A DNA stretch of 64,000 nucleotides, taken from assembly GCF_047495495.1 (NCBI RefSeq), contig NZ_CP179930.1, positions 2,480,001 through 2,544,000 of the forward strand, given 5' to 3'. The translations under genes were made by a program, and so were the position numbers. This document shows, in pieces, positions 42,846-51,570 of the stretch (positions are counted from its first letter, which is position 1; each line of letters starts with the position of its first letter). The notes beneath the pieces were generated by a model that saw only the letters and a list, made by a program, of their open reading frames with translations, searched no databases and was not told where the DNA came from. The stretch is from Zymobacter sp047495495. Lineage in GTDB: Bacteria > Pseudomonadota > Gammaproteobacteria > Pseudomonadales > Halomonadaceae.

Positions 42846-42882
42846 ATTGCCAAAGGCAATCAGCACCATTTGCCCAATCAAT
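42846..42882 (+). promoter_or_regulatory. Possible OxyR site upstream of ahpC
   Basis: Four tetranucleotides, ATTG, CAAT, ATTT and CAAT, lie at exact 7-base intervals, which is the spacing of the OxyR consensus (ATAG-N7-CTAT twice). They match it at 11 of 16 positions. The first pair makes the dyad ATTGCC-AAA-GGCAAT. A GATAAT box follows at 42886-42891. The spacing is notable, but the match is moderate and the distance to the -10 is short. Confidence 0.35.
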
Positions 42883-42972
42883 TTAGATAATCACATCGGT
42901 TCGGGTAAAGTGATCTCCATAGCGTCAGGTACAGCACGCTTCCAACGACCACTCACGACAAGGAGTTTGTCC

Positions 42973-43536
42973 ATGTCTCTGTTGAATACTGAAATCCTGC
43001 CGTTCAAGGCAACCGCATTCCACAACGGCGAATTCGTCGAAGTGACCGAACAGGACCTGAAAGGCAAATGGTCCGTCGTGTTCTTCTACCCGGCCGACTT
43101 CACTTTCGTTTGCCCGACCGAGCTGGGCGACCTGGCTGACGAATACGAAGAGTTCAAGCGTCTGGGTGTCGAGATCTACAGCGTTTCCACTGACACGCAC
43201 TTCACTCACAAAGCGTGGCACGAAACGTCCGACACTATCGCCAAACTGCAGTACCCGATGATCGGCGATCCGACTGGCCGCATTTCTCGCAACTTCCAGG
43301 TCATGATCGAAGAAGACGGTCTGGCTGAACGCGGCACGTTCGTGATCAACCCGGAAGGTCAGATCAAAATCATCGAACTGAACGACGGCGGCGTGGGTCG
43401 TGATGCATCTGAACTGCTGCGCAAAGTCAAAGCGGCTCAGTACATCGCAGCACACCCGGGTGAAGTCTGCCCGGCGAAATGGAAAGAAGGTGCTGAAACC
43501 CTCTCTCCGTCTCTGGACCTGGTCGGCAAGATCTGA
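42973..43536 (+). CDS. ahpC: Alkyl hydroperoxide reductase subunit C (peroxiredoxin)
   Basis: AhpC reduces hydrogen peroxide and organic peroxides. The 187-residue protein has the peroxidatic Cys47 in DFTFVCPTELGDLAD and the resolving Cys166 in GEVCPAKW, followed by the C-terminal tail of typical 2-Cys peroxiredoxins. AAGGAG lies 7 bases before the ATG at 42973; the frame is open to 42784, but that part is the promoter region. Codon use is strongly biased, as expected for an abundant protein. AhpF follows. Confidence 0.97.
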   Translation: MSLLNTEILPFKATAFHNGEFVEVTEQDLKGKWSVVFFYPADFTFVCPTELGDLADEYEEFKRLGVEIYSVSTDTHFTHKAWHETSDTIAKLQYPMIGDPTGRISRNFQVMIEEDGLAERGTFVINPEGQIKIIELNDGGVGRDASELLRKVKAAQYIAAHPGEVCPAKWKEGAETLSPSLDLVGKI

Positions 43537-43840
43537 TCACCAGATGACCGTTGCAGCGCCCAAGCGGGGGCGCTGCAACCTCCCTTCTTCAGGAAGGCGA
43601 CATCTGGCATATCCCGTCGATATCGCGCCTGCGCCTCATCAATACCTTCTATTACAGTGCGGTTTCATTCGAAAGCTCGACTTTGCGAATGCAGCCTCGT
43701 ATTGCCTAAACGGTGCCTGTCTCCATCAGCGCCGTCGCCGTTAAGTAAGATAGCGTGCGCAATACGGCCCCGAACATATCCTGCTGATGACAGGATAACC
43801 TTCTTATCCGCTTCGATAGCGAACCACCGGAGAGACGCTC
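43537..43840 (+). other. ahpC-ahpF intergenic region with hairpin
   Basis: About 300 bases. TTGCAGCGCCC and GGGCGCTGCAA (43551-43578) form a perfect 11-bp stem 15 bases after the ahpC stop, suitable as a terminator or attenuator keeping AhpF lower than AhpC. Nothing else was recognised before the ahpF ribosome-binding site (CCGGAGAGACGCTC ahead of ATG 43841). Confidence 0.65.
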
Positions 43841-45403
43841 ATGTTGGACAATGCGCTCAAGACACAGCTCAAGGCTTACCTCGACAAGCTGACGCAACCC
43901 ATCGCACTGGTCGCGTCTCTGGATGACCGCGATGCGTCCCAGCAGATGAAGGGACTGATCGAAGATCTGGACAGCCTGTCCGACAAGATCAGCGTTTCCT
44001 TCGACGGTCAGTCCTCTCGCCGCCCGTCCTTCACAGTAGGCAAAGCAGGCGAGCCGGCACGCATTGAGTTTGCGGGCATCCCGACCGGCCACGAGTTCAC
44101 CTCGCTGGTACTGGCGCTGCTGCACACGGGCGGCCATCCGCCGAAAACCGATCCGGCAGTGCTTGATCAGATTCGCCAGCTGGACGGCGAGTTCGTCTTT
44201 GAGACCTATATTTCGCTGTCGTGCCAGAACTGCCCAGACGTTGTACAGGCCTTGAACCTGATGGCCACGTTCAACCCGAACGTCCGCCACACCATGATCG
44301 ACGGTGCGCTGTTCCAAGACGAAGTCGAAGCACGCCAGATCATGTCCGTACCGACAACTTACCTCAACGGTGAGCAGTTCGGTCAGGGCCGCGCGACGCT
44401 GAGCGAGATTCTCAACAAGGTCGACACTGGCGCAGCCAAGCGACAAGCGGCGGCACTGAATGAAAAGGATACCTACGACGTGCTGGTAGTGGGCGGTGGC
44501 CCGGCTGGCGCTGCGGCAGCGGTCTACTCCGCGCGTAAAGGCATCCGCACAGGCGTAGTCGCCGAGCGCTTCGGTGGTCAGGTGCAAGACACCATGGCAA
44601 TCGAAAACTTCATCTCCATCAAGGAGACCGAAGGCCCGAAACTGGCGGCTGCGCTTGAAGAACACGTCAAAAGCTACGACGTCGACGTTATGGATACCCA
44701 GCGCGCAGCGCGCCTGGTACCGGCCAAGGACGGTCAACCGTTTGCCGTCGAGCTGGAAAGCGGCGCTACGCTGACCGCGAAATCCGTCATCATCTCGACG
44801 GGAGCACGCTGGCGTCAGGTGGGCGTACCGGGCGAAGACGAATACCGCAACCGCGGCGTAGCGTACTGCCCGCACTGCGACGGCCCGCTGTTCAAAGGCA
44901 AGCACGTAGCGGTCATCGGTGGCGGTAACTCTGGCGTTGAAGCAGCCATCGACCTCGCTGGTATCGTCGGCAACGTCACGCTGTTCGAATTTGCCGATAC
45001 TCTGCGCGCTGACGCGGTACTGCAGCGCAAACTGCACAGCCTGCCGAACGTCACGGTTATCACTGAAGCGCAGACCACCGAGATCACCGGTGACGGACAG
45101 AAGGTCAACGGCCTGAGCTATACAGAACGCGCAACGGGCGAGTCCAAGCATATTGCACTGGAAGGCGTCTTTGTTCAGATCGGCCTGGTACCGAACAGTG
45201 GCTGGTTGAAAGACACACTGGAACTGACACCGCAGGGCGAGATCGTGATCGACAACCGCGGCCAGACCTCCATTCCGGGCGTGTTCGCAGCAGGCGACGT
45301 CACGACCGTGCCGTACAAACAGATCGTGATTGCGCTGGGTGAAGGTGCGAAAGCGTCACTGGCCTCGTTTGATTATCTGATCCGTCAGGGCAGTGAAGAT
45401 TGA
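43841..45403 (+). CDS. ahpF: Alkyl hydroperoxide reductase subunit F
   Basis: AhpF is the NADH-dependent flavoprotein disulfide reductase that regenerates AhpC. The 520-residue protein has the N-terminal double thioredoxin-like domain with CQNC (Cys128, Cys131). A thioredoxin-reductase-like part follows, with FAD motif VVGGGPAGAAAAVYSARKG (about 217), the redox pair CPHC (Cys343, Cys346), the NADH-binding VIGGGNSGVEAAIDLAG and the C-terminal GVFAAGDVTTVPYKQIV. All catalytic parts are intact. It ends in a clear terminator. Confidence 0.97.
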   Translation: MLDNALKTQLKAYLDKLTQPIALVASLDDRDASQQMKGLIEDLDSLSDKISVSFDGQSSRRPSFTVGKAGEPARIEFAGIPTGHEFTSLVLALLHTGGHPPKTDPAVLDQIRQLDGEFVFETYISLSCQNCPDVVQALNLMATFNPNVRHTMIDGALFQDEVEARQIMSVPTTYLNGEQFGQGRATLSEILNKVDTGAAKRQAAALNEKDTYDVLVVGGGPAGAAAAVYSARKGIRTGVVAERFGGQVQDTMAIENFISIKETEGPKLAAALEEHVKSYDVDVMDTQRAARLVPAKDGQPFAVELESGATLTAKSVIISTGARWRQVGVPGEDEYRNRGVAYCPHCDGPLFKGKHVAVIGGGNSGVEAAIDLAGIVGNVTLFEFADTLRADAVLQRKLHSLPNVTVITEAQTTEITGDGQKVNGLSYTERATGESKHIALEGVFVQIGLVPNSGWLKDTLELTPQGEIVIDNRGQTSIPGVFAAGDVTTVPYKQIVIALGEGAKASLASFDYLIRQGSED

Positions 45404-45440
45404 GATTTGCTGTAAGAGCAGATGATGGGAAGTAAGTTGA

Positions 45441-45464
45441 GGGCAGCGAAAGCTGCCCTTTTTT
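45441..45464 (+). terminator. Terminator of ahpF
   Basis: GGGCAGC-GAAA-GCTGCCC forms a 7-bp GC stem with a GAAA tetraloop followed directly by six T residues: a textbook intrinsic terminator. Confidence 0.95.
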
Positions 45465-46032
45465 GTTGACAATGAATTGTCATAACCACCATGCAACATG
45501 CCTACTGATTAGAGACCGCCTAGTATAATTTCCCCAAATTAGCTTTTGTATTATTTTATTTTTATGGAAATTATTTTCGGTGTATGAAAATAAAATTCGT
45601 ATATTTAAAACAGTTATTTTTAAACACATAAAAACAACCACAATAAGTTCAATCAAAATACCTACAGCTATATTAAAAATCAAAAGTAATAGATCTAAAC
45701 TTTTATGTAAAAAGCATTTTTACACTAGTAACCATGAAACTCCAATACAATATATTGAGAGTCGAATACCTTCATAGAACATCACTTACAACACTTATAC
45801 TCACACTGAATAATTAATGACATTAAAACAATACATCCTGCAATAAACGCCAACATTCTATTCAAAAATAAGCATCAAAAAAACTTATAAAATGCTATTA
45901 CTTAATCTCGCCCCACACACCTATCTTACAGAAAATCTGTTACGTCTATAAACTGATGTAAAAAATTCTATATCATTGCCTTTAACTTATGGTATGGTTT
46001 GAAAAATCACATCGAGAAAAGATATATTTCCC
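45465..46032. other. AT-rich stretch without supported gene
   Basis: About 570 bases of markedly AT-rich DNA directly after the ahpF terminator. Frames of 65-67 codons exist on both strands (45480-45683 minus, 45580-45777 plus), but they overlap each other and have no family features. It may be non-coding or contain gene remnants of an acquired segment. Confidence 0.5.
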
Positions 46033-46443
46033 ATGGATATCGAGGCTCACATTCGCCGCAATCGCTTCTCTCTCTGCATGGATCTCATCCAGGTAGATGA
46101 GTCACCCGCGTCCGAAATGTTAACTTTTAATGTCAATATCTCTGATTATGCTCTCAATTTCTTTGATCAAGTGACTATATCAACGCTCCAACTCGATCAA
46201 TTTATAGATGATATTGAACGCAAGAGTGGTGCCGTACTATATCTATCCTCAATACCGAGACAAAACAAATCAAATATTATTTTAAAGATAGACAGAACAT
46301 CTTCTGCAGTCATTATTTACTACATAAAAGAAACTATTTTACCAACTCAAAGCAAAGTAAGCCATAAACACATAATGCATACTGACTCTATAGAGATGTC
46401 CAGATTTTGTAGTGCATTTATTGAATTTCCTAGGTGGTGGTAA
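46033..46443 (+). CDS. Unknown AT-rich gene, first of a related pair
   Basis: I do not recognise this 136-residue protein. It is probably soluble, with alternating beta-type segments (MLTFNVNISD, NIILKIDRTSSAVIIYYIKE) and one helix (LDQFIDDIERKSG). The next gene shows the same order of elements, so the two look like diverged copies of one small domain. Base composition and codon use are strongly AT-rich compared with ahpF and yagU around it, suggesting transfer. The ribosome site is weak. Small paired proteins of this shape are often immunity proteins or components of acquired systems, but nothing here proves that. Confidence 0.6.
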   Translation: MDIEAHIRRNRFSLCMDLIQVDESPASEMLTFNVNISDYALNFFDQVTISTLQLDQFIDDIERKSGAVLYLSSIPRQNKSNIILKIDRTSSAVIIYYIKETILPTQSKVSHKHIMHTDSIEMSRFCSAFIEFPRWW

Positions 46444-46848
46444 ATGGATCATAAATTTCTAATAGCTATCACGCAAAACCAACCACTTTATGAGGGAGAC
46501 TATTTATATCTTGAGTATTGTCTTAGCATTAATTCTGAAGAAAACAATATTGCTTTTAGGGTAGATGTTTCAGCATTCGAAAAGGAAATTAAAAGTTTAA
46601 TAAAAAGTATTAAAAAAAGAGAATCTACTCATATCGTGTTGCGTGATGACTTATATTATAGTTCTCTCGACATAGTCATACTTTCAGTAGATTTTTCAAA
46701 AAAAAAGTTTACTTGGAGCTATAGCTACCAGCACGACCACTGTAACATGGAAGGAGAAGACAAATATAAATTAAAAGAAGAAATACCGCTTTCCAAAAGT
46801 TTTTATTTTCATTTACTTTCTCTATTGGAAAAAATAATTTTAAAATAA
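46444..46848 (+). CDS. Unknown AT-rich gene, second of a related pair
   Basis: This 134-residue protein starts at the base immediately after the stop of the previous gene, with AGGTGG upstream, so translation is coupled. It has the same layout as its partner: an early beta region (YLYLEYCLSINSE, IAFRVDVSAFEKEI), a lysine-rich helix (KSLIKSIKKRESTH) and a later beta pair (LDIVILSVDFSKKKFTWSYSYQH). The product is unknown. Very AT-rich codon use agrees with acquisition together with its neighbour. No toxin, nuclease or transporter domain was seen. Confidence 0.6.
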   Translation: MDHKFLIAITQNQPLYEGDYLYLEYCLSINSEENNIAFRVDVSAFEKEIKSLIKSIKKRESTHIVLRDDLYYSSLDIVILSVDFSKKKFTWSYSYQHDHCNMEGEDKYKLKEEIPLSKSFYFHLLSLLEKIILK

Positions 46849-47204
46849 ATATCTTCAATTCCAATATTCCTTTGTGATAGGTATTTCAATTCAGCCAACA
46901 TGAAATGCTTGTTCCGAGAATCCTTCGGTATGTGCCAGCGCAAGCCATGCGTCGACGCATCCCATTTTTCCCCCGCCAGAGTAAACGAAGTAAAGACTTA
47001 CCTGCTACGCTCGATAGTATGGCTTGCATAGCCTTCCATTTGGCTCGGCTTTTTTGCAGGACAGACTACGCTTAGGTCATCTCCGCCAAAGAAACTGGAC
47101 AAATTGTCGCACCTGCCGTTAAGTACAGCCAGGTATCGCAATGACAGGCATCACCGTCTCTACCAGCCTTATTGGCGTATTCACTCTAGCAACGGGCTTA
47201 CATC
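46849..47204 (+). other. Intergenic region to yagU-like gene
   Basis: About 355 bases in which the composition returns to the chromosomal average. No gene, hairpin or strong promoter was recognised. Confidence 0.4.
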
Positions 47205-47735
47205 ATGAAGAATTGGTTCACTCCCACCCTTCCTGCTCATCGTCGCTTCGGTGCCGCCATGGTGGCAGGCTTCATCGGTGGCAACATTTCCAGCTTCGTG
47301 AAATGGGGTACTGAAATCCCTTTCCCGCCGCGCACGCTTGATCGGGGTATTCCACCGAAGGACATGCTGATCGATATGGGCGTCAACGCTCAGGAAACGA
47401 TCTATCACTTCTCCGGACATGCCATCAACTGGGGCGTTGCGGGCATCCACCATGTGTTTTCTATCGTGTTTGCCCTGCTGTACTGCGCAATTGCTGAAGT
47501 CTTCCCAAAAGTGAAACTGTGGCAAGGTATCGCGTTCAGTATCCTCGTCACCATCGGCTTCCACGCCGTGCTGCTGCCGACGTTCGGCTGGGCACCGCCG
47601 GTATGGCAGCTGCCTGGAGCAGAGATATTCTCCGAACTGTTTGGCCATGCGCTGTGGATGTGGACAATCGAAGTCTTCCGTCGTGACATCCGTAACCGCA
47701 TGACTGGTTTGCCGGATGCAGAGTATACAAAGTAA
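47205..47735 (+). CDS. YagU family inner-membrane protein (DUF1440)
   Basis: This 176-residue protein closely follows E. coli YagU: FIGGNISSFVKWGTEIPFPPR near the start (cited in part), GHAINWGVAGIHHVFSIVFALLYC, AEVFPKVKLWQGIAFSI, TFGWAPPVWQLP and the end SELFGHALWMWTIEVFRRDIRNRMT. Three or four membrane segments are present. YagU supports acid tolerance in E. coli, and the molecular function is unknown. The E. coli protein has a longer loop after PPR that is missing here. A terminator follows at once. Confidence 0.9.
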   Translation: MKNWFTPTLPAHRRFGAAMVAGFIGGNISSFVKWGTEIPFPPRTLDRGIPPKDMLIDMGVNAQETIYHFSGHAINWGVAGIHHVFSIVFALLYCAIAEVFPKVKLWQGIAFSILVTIGFHAVLLPTFGWAPPVWQLPGAEIFSELFGHALWMWTIEVFRRDIRNRMTGLPDAEYTK

Positions 47736-48072
47736 TCGCGTTAAATAGGTTTTCCCCGCCCGGCTTTGAGTTTTCATTGCTGGGCTTTTTTATAAGCGTG
47801 CTGCATGCACGGCATAGTGCGCTTACTCTTCAATAGCACAACTATTCAAAGTAGCGTCTACATTTCGAGCAGAGAGAAAACAATATCATTGTTGCACTAC
47901 CACCAGACGCAGGCGCTCGTTGAGCATCAATAAATTTCTCACTTCTCAGACAGACAGCACAGTGCAGCATCTGTACCTAGTATTATCTTCAAAACATGGC
48001 ATATTCTTCTGCTACACTCCACACCGGCAAGATATTATATATTAACAATTAAAATATTATATTAATTGTATA
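47736..48072 (+). other. Intergenic region after yagU-like gene
   Basis: About 335 bases holding the yagU-like terminator at 47759-47792. After about 47990 it becomes very AT-rich. No gene was supported. Confidence 0.5.
47759..47792 (+). terminator. Terminator of yagU-like gene
   Basis: GCCCGGC and GCTGGGC pair (7 bp with one G-U) across a 14-base loop and are followed by six T residues. Confidence 0.8.
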
Positions 48073-48360
48073 TCAATGATTCCTGGACCATACGTAAAAA
48101 ACTATAGCCATTATAATCATCATCACATGGTATTTTCTGTTGCTGAAAAACAGAGGGGGCACCTGGGTGACCAGTGTGAACGCAAAAAAGAATTGCGACA
48201 AAAATACCCAGTCATCGCTACTTTGCGGAGCATTCCCTATTTCTGGTGTCATTTCCAACATCCAGTCATACTCTCCTCCCTTAAACATATAGATAAAAAA
48301 CATACCTATTAAATAAGACACTCCAGAACAGACACTTAATATCTTAGTCAACTTATTCAT
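48073..48360 (-). CDS. Small membrane protein, unknown, AT-rich
   Basis: This 95-residue frame encodes three hydrophobic segments (ILSVCSGVSYLIGMFFIYMF, QFFFAFTLVTQVPPLFF, HVMMIIMAIVFYVW) separated by charged loops, with a basic N-terminus and basic C-terminal end. That is plausible for a real membrane protein rather than a chance frame. I do not recognise the family. The composition is far more AT-rich than the flanking yagU-like and cobF genes. GGGA lies about 10 bases before the ATG. It could be a remnant of the same acquired DNA as the pair at 46033-46848. Confidence 0.5.
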   Translation of the reverse strand: MNKLTKILSVCSGVSYLIGMFFIYMFKGGEYDWMLEMTPEIGNAPQSSDDWVFLSQFFFAFTLVTQVPPLFFSNRKYHVMMIIMAIVFYVWSRNH

Positions 48361-48587
48361 TTATAGAAATCCCAGACAACATTAGCGCAAATAATCACAA
48401 CAACTCGCTATTGGAAACAGATTCTTATTCTTATACTAATCAACAGGAACACTAATCATAATAAATCCACAGTGCTTTAATTTTTATCGACGACAATAAA
48501 GAATATTACAACCATACAAATATTTTTAAACAACTAAAATATATTTAACTCACTGTAAAATAAGGCCGATGAAATATAAAACAGTTC

Positions 48588-49397
48588 CTATAACAATGTC
48601 TTCCTTATAAGGATGAATACATCCATCACCCATCCAGCTTTTGTCTTAACCTCTTCTCGCCCAGCTAATGCTTGCGGTGCCACTTGCTGCAGCGGGCCAC
48701 TGATCAACGCTTGGTGTTCAGTACCCAAGTTGGCCCCCCAATACAACATCAGGTCGTCACGCTGGATATGCTGAAACACGCTGTTGCCGTCCAGCATCAC
48801 GACGGTGGTCGCGGGCAGCAGGTATTCATCCTCGTCGATCAGCTGCTGCAGCTTGCGGCCCGTGGTGATCAGCACCGACTCCCCAATCTGGTTGAGGGGA
48901 ATACGATGAAGCGCGCACAGCATCTGCACGCTGGTGATGCCCGGAATGACGTCGATACTTAGGTTCAGCGTAGTGGTGACTGACAGTCTGTCGATAAGGC
49001 GGATCGTACTGTCAAAAAGAGAGGGGTCGCCCCAGACAAGGAAGGCACCCGTCTGGCCGGGAAGGAGCGAGTCTTGGATGGCGTCAGCCAGCATGGCGCT
49101 GCGCCGGTGGTGCCATTCGGCGACGATAGCGCGGTAGGCGTCGTCTTTTTTGGCACCGTAAGGCACCTGCGGACGGGGGGGATTGGGGAGGGTCACGATG
49201 CGGTAGTCGTGATCGGGGGCGATATGGCGACGGCAGATCGCTTCGCGGAAGTGCAGCAGCTCGTCCTTGCCTTGCCCTTTGTCGAGCATGAAGAACACAT
49301 CGGTACGGTTGAGTGCGTCGATGGCCTGTAGGGTGAGCTGCTGCGGATCGCCGGCACCAATGCCGATCAGCAGTAGGTGGCGGCGATCATCACTCAT
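48588..49397 (-). CDS. cobF: Precorrin-6A synthase (deacetylating) CobF-like
   Basis: This 269-residue SAM-dependent tetrapyrrole methylase begins with GIGAGDPQQLTLQAIDALN, the family start. It also shows FLVWGDPSLFDSTIRL, DVIPGITSVQMLCALHRIPLN and the C-terminal METALLOTHIONEIN-free end GWVMDVFILIRKTLL typical of CobF. CobF methylates C-1 and removes acetate in aerobic cobalamin synthesis. No other cobalamin gene is in the window. Its ATG overlaps the pdxY stop by one base, so it is coupled to vitamin B6 salvage. Either the rest of the pathway is elsewhere or the enzyme has another substrate. Confidence 0.85.
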   Translation of the reverse strand: MSDDRRHLLLIGIGAGDPQQLTLQAIDALNRTDVFFMLDKGQGKDELLHFREAICRRHIAPDHDYRIVTLPNPPRPQVPYGAKKDDAYRAIVAEWHHRRSAMLADAIQDSLLPGQTGAFLVWGDPSLFDSTIRLIDRLSVTTTLNLSIDVIPGITSVQMLCALHRIPLNQIGESVLITTGRKLQQLIDEDEYLLPATTVVMLDGNSVFQHIQRDDLMLYWGANLGTEHQALISGPLQQVAPQALAGREEVKTKAGWVMDVFILIRKTLL

Positions 49398-50290
49398 CAG
49401 ATAGCGACGGCGCTGTAGCGCGGAGCCGGTGAAACGATCATGTCCTGTGCGGCAATCAAAGGCAGATCGCGCTGGCCATTTTCAGTGCGGCTCAGCAAGG
49501 CGCTGAGTGTAGATACGGCATGACTAAGGGCTTCCGGCAAGTCGTCTCCCTGCACTAGGCGGCCCAGCATGACGGCGGAGAACGTATCGCCAAGGCCGGT
49601 GGGAAGCGGGTCGACGGGCAGCTTCGGTGATGCAACGTACCAAGCCTGATCCGCGGTTACGGCGATGGTGTATAGCTGATCGGCGGGAATATCGGCGCTA
49701 TCTAGGCTGGTAATGACCACGCAGCGTAGCTTGGGCAAACGGGCAATCAACGCACGGGCCTGTTCAACAGCGTCATCAAGGCTGGTCACCTCTTGCTGAG
49801 TCAGCAGTTCAAACTCGAAGCGGTTGGGAGTAATGATGGACGCAGCAGGCAGTACCTGTTCGCGCATGACATCCGGAATCGCGGGCTGCACGTAGATGCC
49901 ACGGCCTACGTCGCCCATAACCGGGTCACACAGGTAATCGGCGTCGGGGTTGAGCTCGCGCACCTCAGCGACCGCATCCAGTACGGCCTGCCCGATAGTG
50001 GCATCGCCCAGATAACCGGACAGGATGGCTTGGCAACGTCCCAGTGCACCGCGATCTTTAATGCCTTGCAGCACATCGCGGATATGTTCGGCACTGAATA
50101 TCTGCCCTTTCACCACACCGTAACCGGTATGGTTGGAGAACTGGACGGTATGGATGTTGATGACTTCAACACCCTGACGCTGCAGCGTGAAGACGGCGGC
50201 GGCATTACCTACGTGTCCGAAGGCGACGTGTGACTGAATGGACAGCACCCAGGGAGTGGTAGCCGCTGTTGTTGTAGTGGATGACGCCAT
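49397..50290 (-). CDS. pdxY: Pyridoxal kinase PdxY
   Basis: PdxY phosphorylates pyridoxal in vitamin B6 salvage. The 297-residue protein has the ribokinase-like start VLSIQSHVAFGHVGNAAAVF, FSNHTGYGVVKG, DPVMGDVGRGIYV, ITPNRFEFELLT and the catalytic GLGDTFSAVMLGRL (the usual GTGDLFSA form with the general-base Asp). A Ser/Thr/Ala-rich N-terminal tail of about 12 residues is extra. cobF is coupled behind it. Confidence 0.95.
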   Translation of the reverse strand: MASSTTTTAATTPWVLSIQSHVAFGHVGNAAAVFTLQRQGVEVINIHTVQFSNHTGYGVVKGQIFSAEHIRDVLQGIKDRGALGRCQAILSGYLGDATIGQAVLDAVAEVRELNPDADYLCDPVMGDVGRGIYVQPAIPDVMREQVLPAASIITPNRFEFELLTQQEVTSLDDAVEQARALIARLPKLRCVVITSLDSADIPADQLYTIAVTADQAWYVASPKLPVDPLPTGLGDTFSAVMLGRLVQGDDLPEALSHAVSTLSALLSRTENGQRDLPLIAAQDMIVSPAPRYSAVAI

Positions 50291-50613
50291 GAACGTATCG
50301 CCCCTATCAGTTCAGTTGCTGGGAATGATGAATGCAGGCTCGATCGGGAAGCGTTCGCTCTTCGTTCACTGTCGTGGATATACCGGATCGCCAGTGAATC
50401 ACCGCTCAAGCGAGGCCCTTCGAAAACACCGCCTGTCGAAAGCATCTTCTGTTGAAAACGTTAGATTATCTATCAAAACAACGAAGGCCTTTCCGCACGC
50501 AGCGAAAAGGCCTTCCTATCATGTCGAAGCACAGCGCCGCTGTCGAGACACGGCTCGTGCTTCTACTTTTCTCTCACGTTCTTCTCTCACGCGCCTACAT
50601 ACTTCACGCGTCG
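50291..50613 (-). other. Intergenic region pdxY to tal
   Basis: About 320 bases with the tal terminator (50483-50515) and presumably the pdxY promoter. No further signal was called. Confidence 0.45.
50483..50515 (-). terminator. Terminator of tal
   Basis: GAAGGCCTTTCCGC and GCGAAAAGGCCTTC pair in a 14-bp stem. The one C-A mismatch on the plus strand is a G-U pair on the minus strand, the direction of tal. A T-containing stretch (GTTGTTTTG) follows on that strand. Confidence 0.75.
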
Positions 50614-51570
50614 TTACAGCAGTTTTGCCAGCAAGCCTTCCAGTTTTTCTTGGTCGGCAGCGAAGCGGCGAATACCGTCAGCCAGCTTCTCAGTCGCCAT
50701 GGCGTCCAGCCCCAGCTCCCAGCGGTACTCGGATTCGGTCATTGGCGTAGACGGCTGAGCGGTTTTGGCCGGTTTAGTGACATAGCGCGTCACTTCACCC
50801 TGGCGTTTCTGCAGCTCTTCCAGCCATTCCGGCGCAATGGTCAGGTTGTCACAACCCGCCAGTGCCAGCACCTGTTCGGGGCTGCGGAAGCTGGCTCCCA
50901 TGATGATAGTGTTGAAGCCGTGTTCCCCTGCGTACTGGCAGATACCACGCACGAAGAGGACACCCGGGTCTTCTTCCGGTGCATAGGTCTTGCCGGTTTC
51001 CTTGCGGTACCAGTCAGTCACGCGGCCAACGAACGGCGAGATCAGGCAGACACCCGCTTCGAAGCAGGCACGCGCCTGTGCGTGGCAGAACAGCAGCGTC
51101 AGGTTGCAACGGATGCCTTCTTTTTCCAGCACTTCTGCAGCGCGGATCCCTTCCCATGTAGAGGCCAGCTTGATCAGCACCTTGTCACGGGAAACGCCGT
51201 TCTGTTCGTAGAGTTCGATCAGGCGGCGAGCCTTAGCGATGCTGGCATCAGTGTCATAGGACAGTTTGGCCGCCACTTCAGTGGAAACGCGCCCGGGGAT
51301 CAGCGCGGCGATTTCGCTACCGATGGCAACGGACAGTGCATCGACGGCATGTTCGATAACACCGTCGTGATGCATGCCCGTGGTTTCCTGCTTCACGCGT
51401 TCCATCGTGCGTTTGATGACCGGCTGATAGCCCGGCAGTTCGAACGCTTTCAGCACCAGCGACGGGTTAGTGGTCGCTTCTTCAGGACGGTACTTACGAA
51501 TGGCATCAAGGTCACCGGTATCAGCGACGACCGTCGTCATCGTGGCAAGCGATTCCAGCTGAGTGGTCAT
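50614..51570 (-). CDS. tal: Transaldolase
   Basis: Transaldolase moves a dihydroxyacetone unit between sugar phosphates in the pentose phosphate pathway. From ATG 51570 (AGGA upstream) the protein is 318 residues, as for E. coli TalB. Motifs are DTGDLDAIRKYRPEEATTNPSL (cited in part), VSTEVAAKLSYD, the Schiff-base lysine in KVLIKLASTWEGIRAAE, CNLTLLFCHAQARACFEAG, ISPFVGRVTDWY and IIMGASFRSPEQVLALAGCD. Codon use is biased, as for a highly expressed enzyme. Confidence 0.97.
   Translation of the reverse strand: MTTQLESLATMTTVVADTGDLDAIRKYRPEEATTNPSLVLKAFELPGYQPVIKRTMERVKQETTGMHHDGVIEHAVDALSVAIGSEIAALIPGRVSTEVAAKLSYDTDASIAKARRLIELYEQNGVSRDKVLIKLASTWEGIRAAEVLEKEGIRCNLTLLFCHAQARACFEAGVCLISPFVGRVTDWYRKETGKTYAPEEDPGVLFVRGICQYAGEHGFNTIIMGASFRSPEQVLALAGCDNLTIAPEWLEELQKRQGEVTRYVTKPAKTAQPSTPMTESEYRWELGLDAMATEKLADGIRRFAADQEKLEGLLAKLL

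Noticed and set aside
43706..45151. 481-codon minus-strand frame
   Set aside because: It lies opposite ahpF, whose motifs are complete; high-GC codon bias keeps the opposite strand open.
45480..45777. Short frames on both strands in AT-rich DNA
   Set aside because: They overlap each other and have no features; such frames arise easily in this composition.
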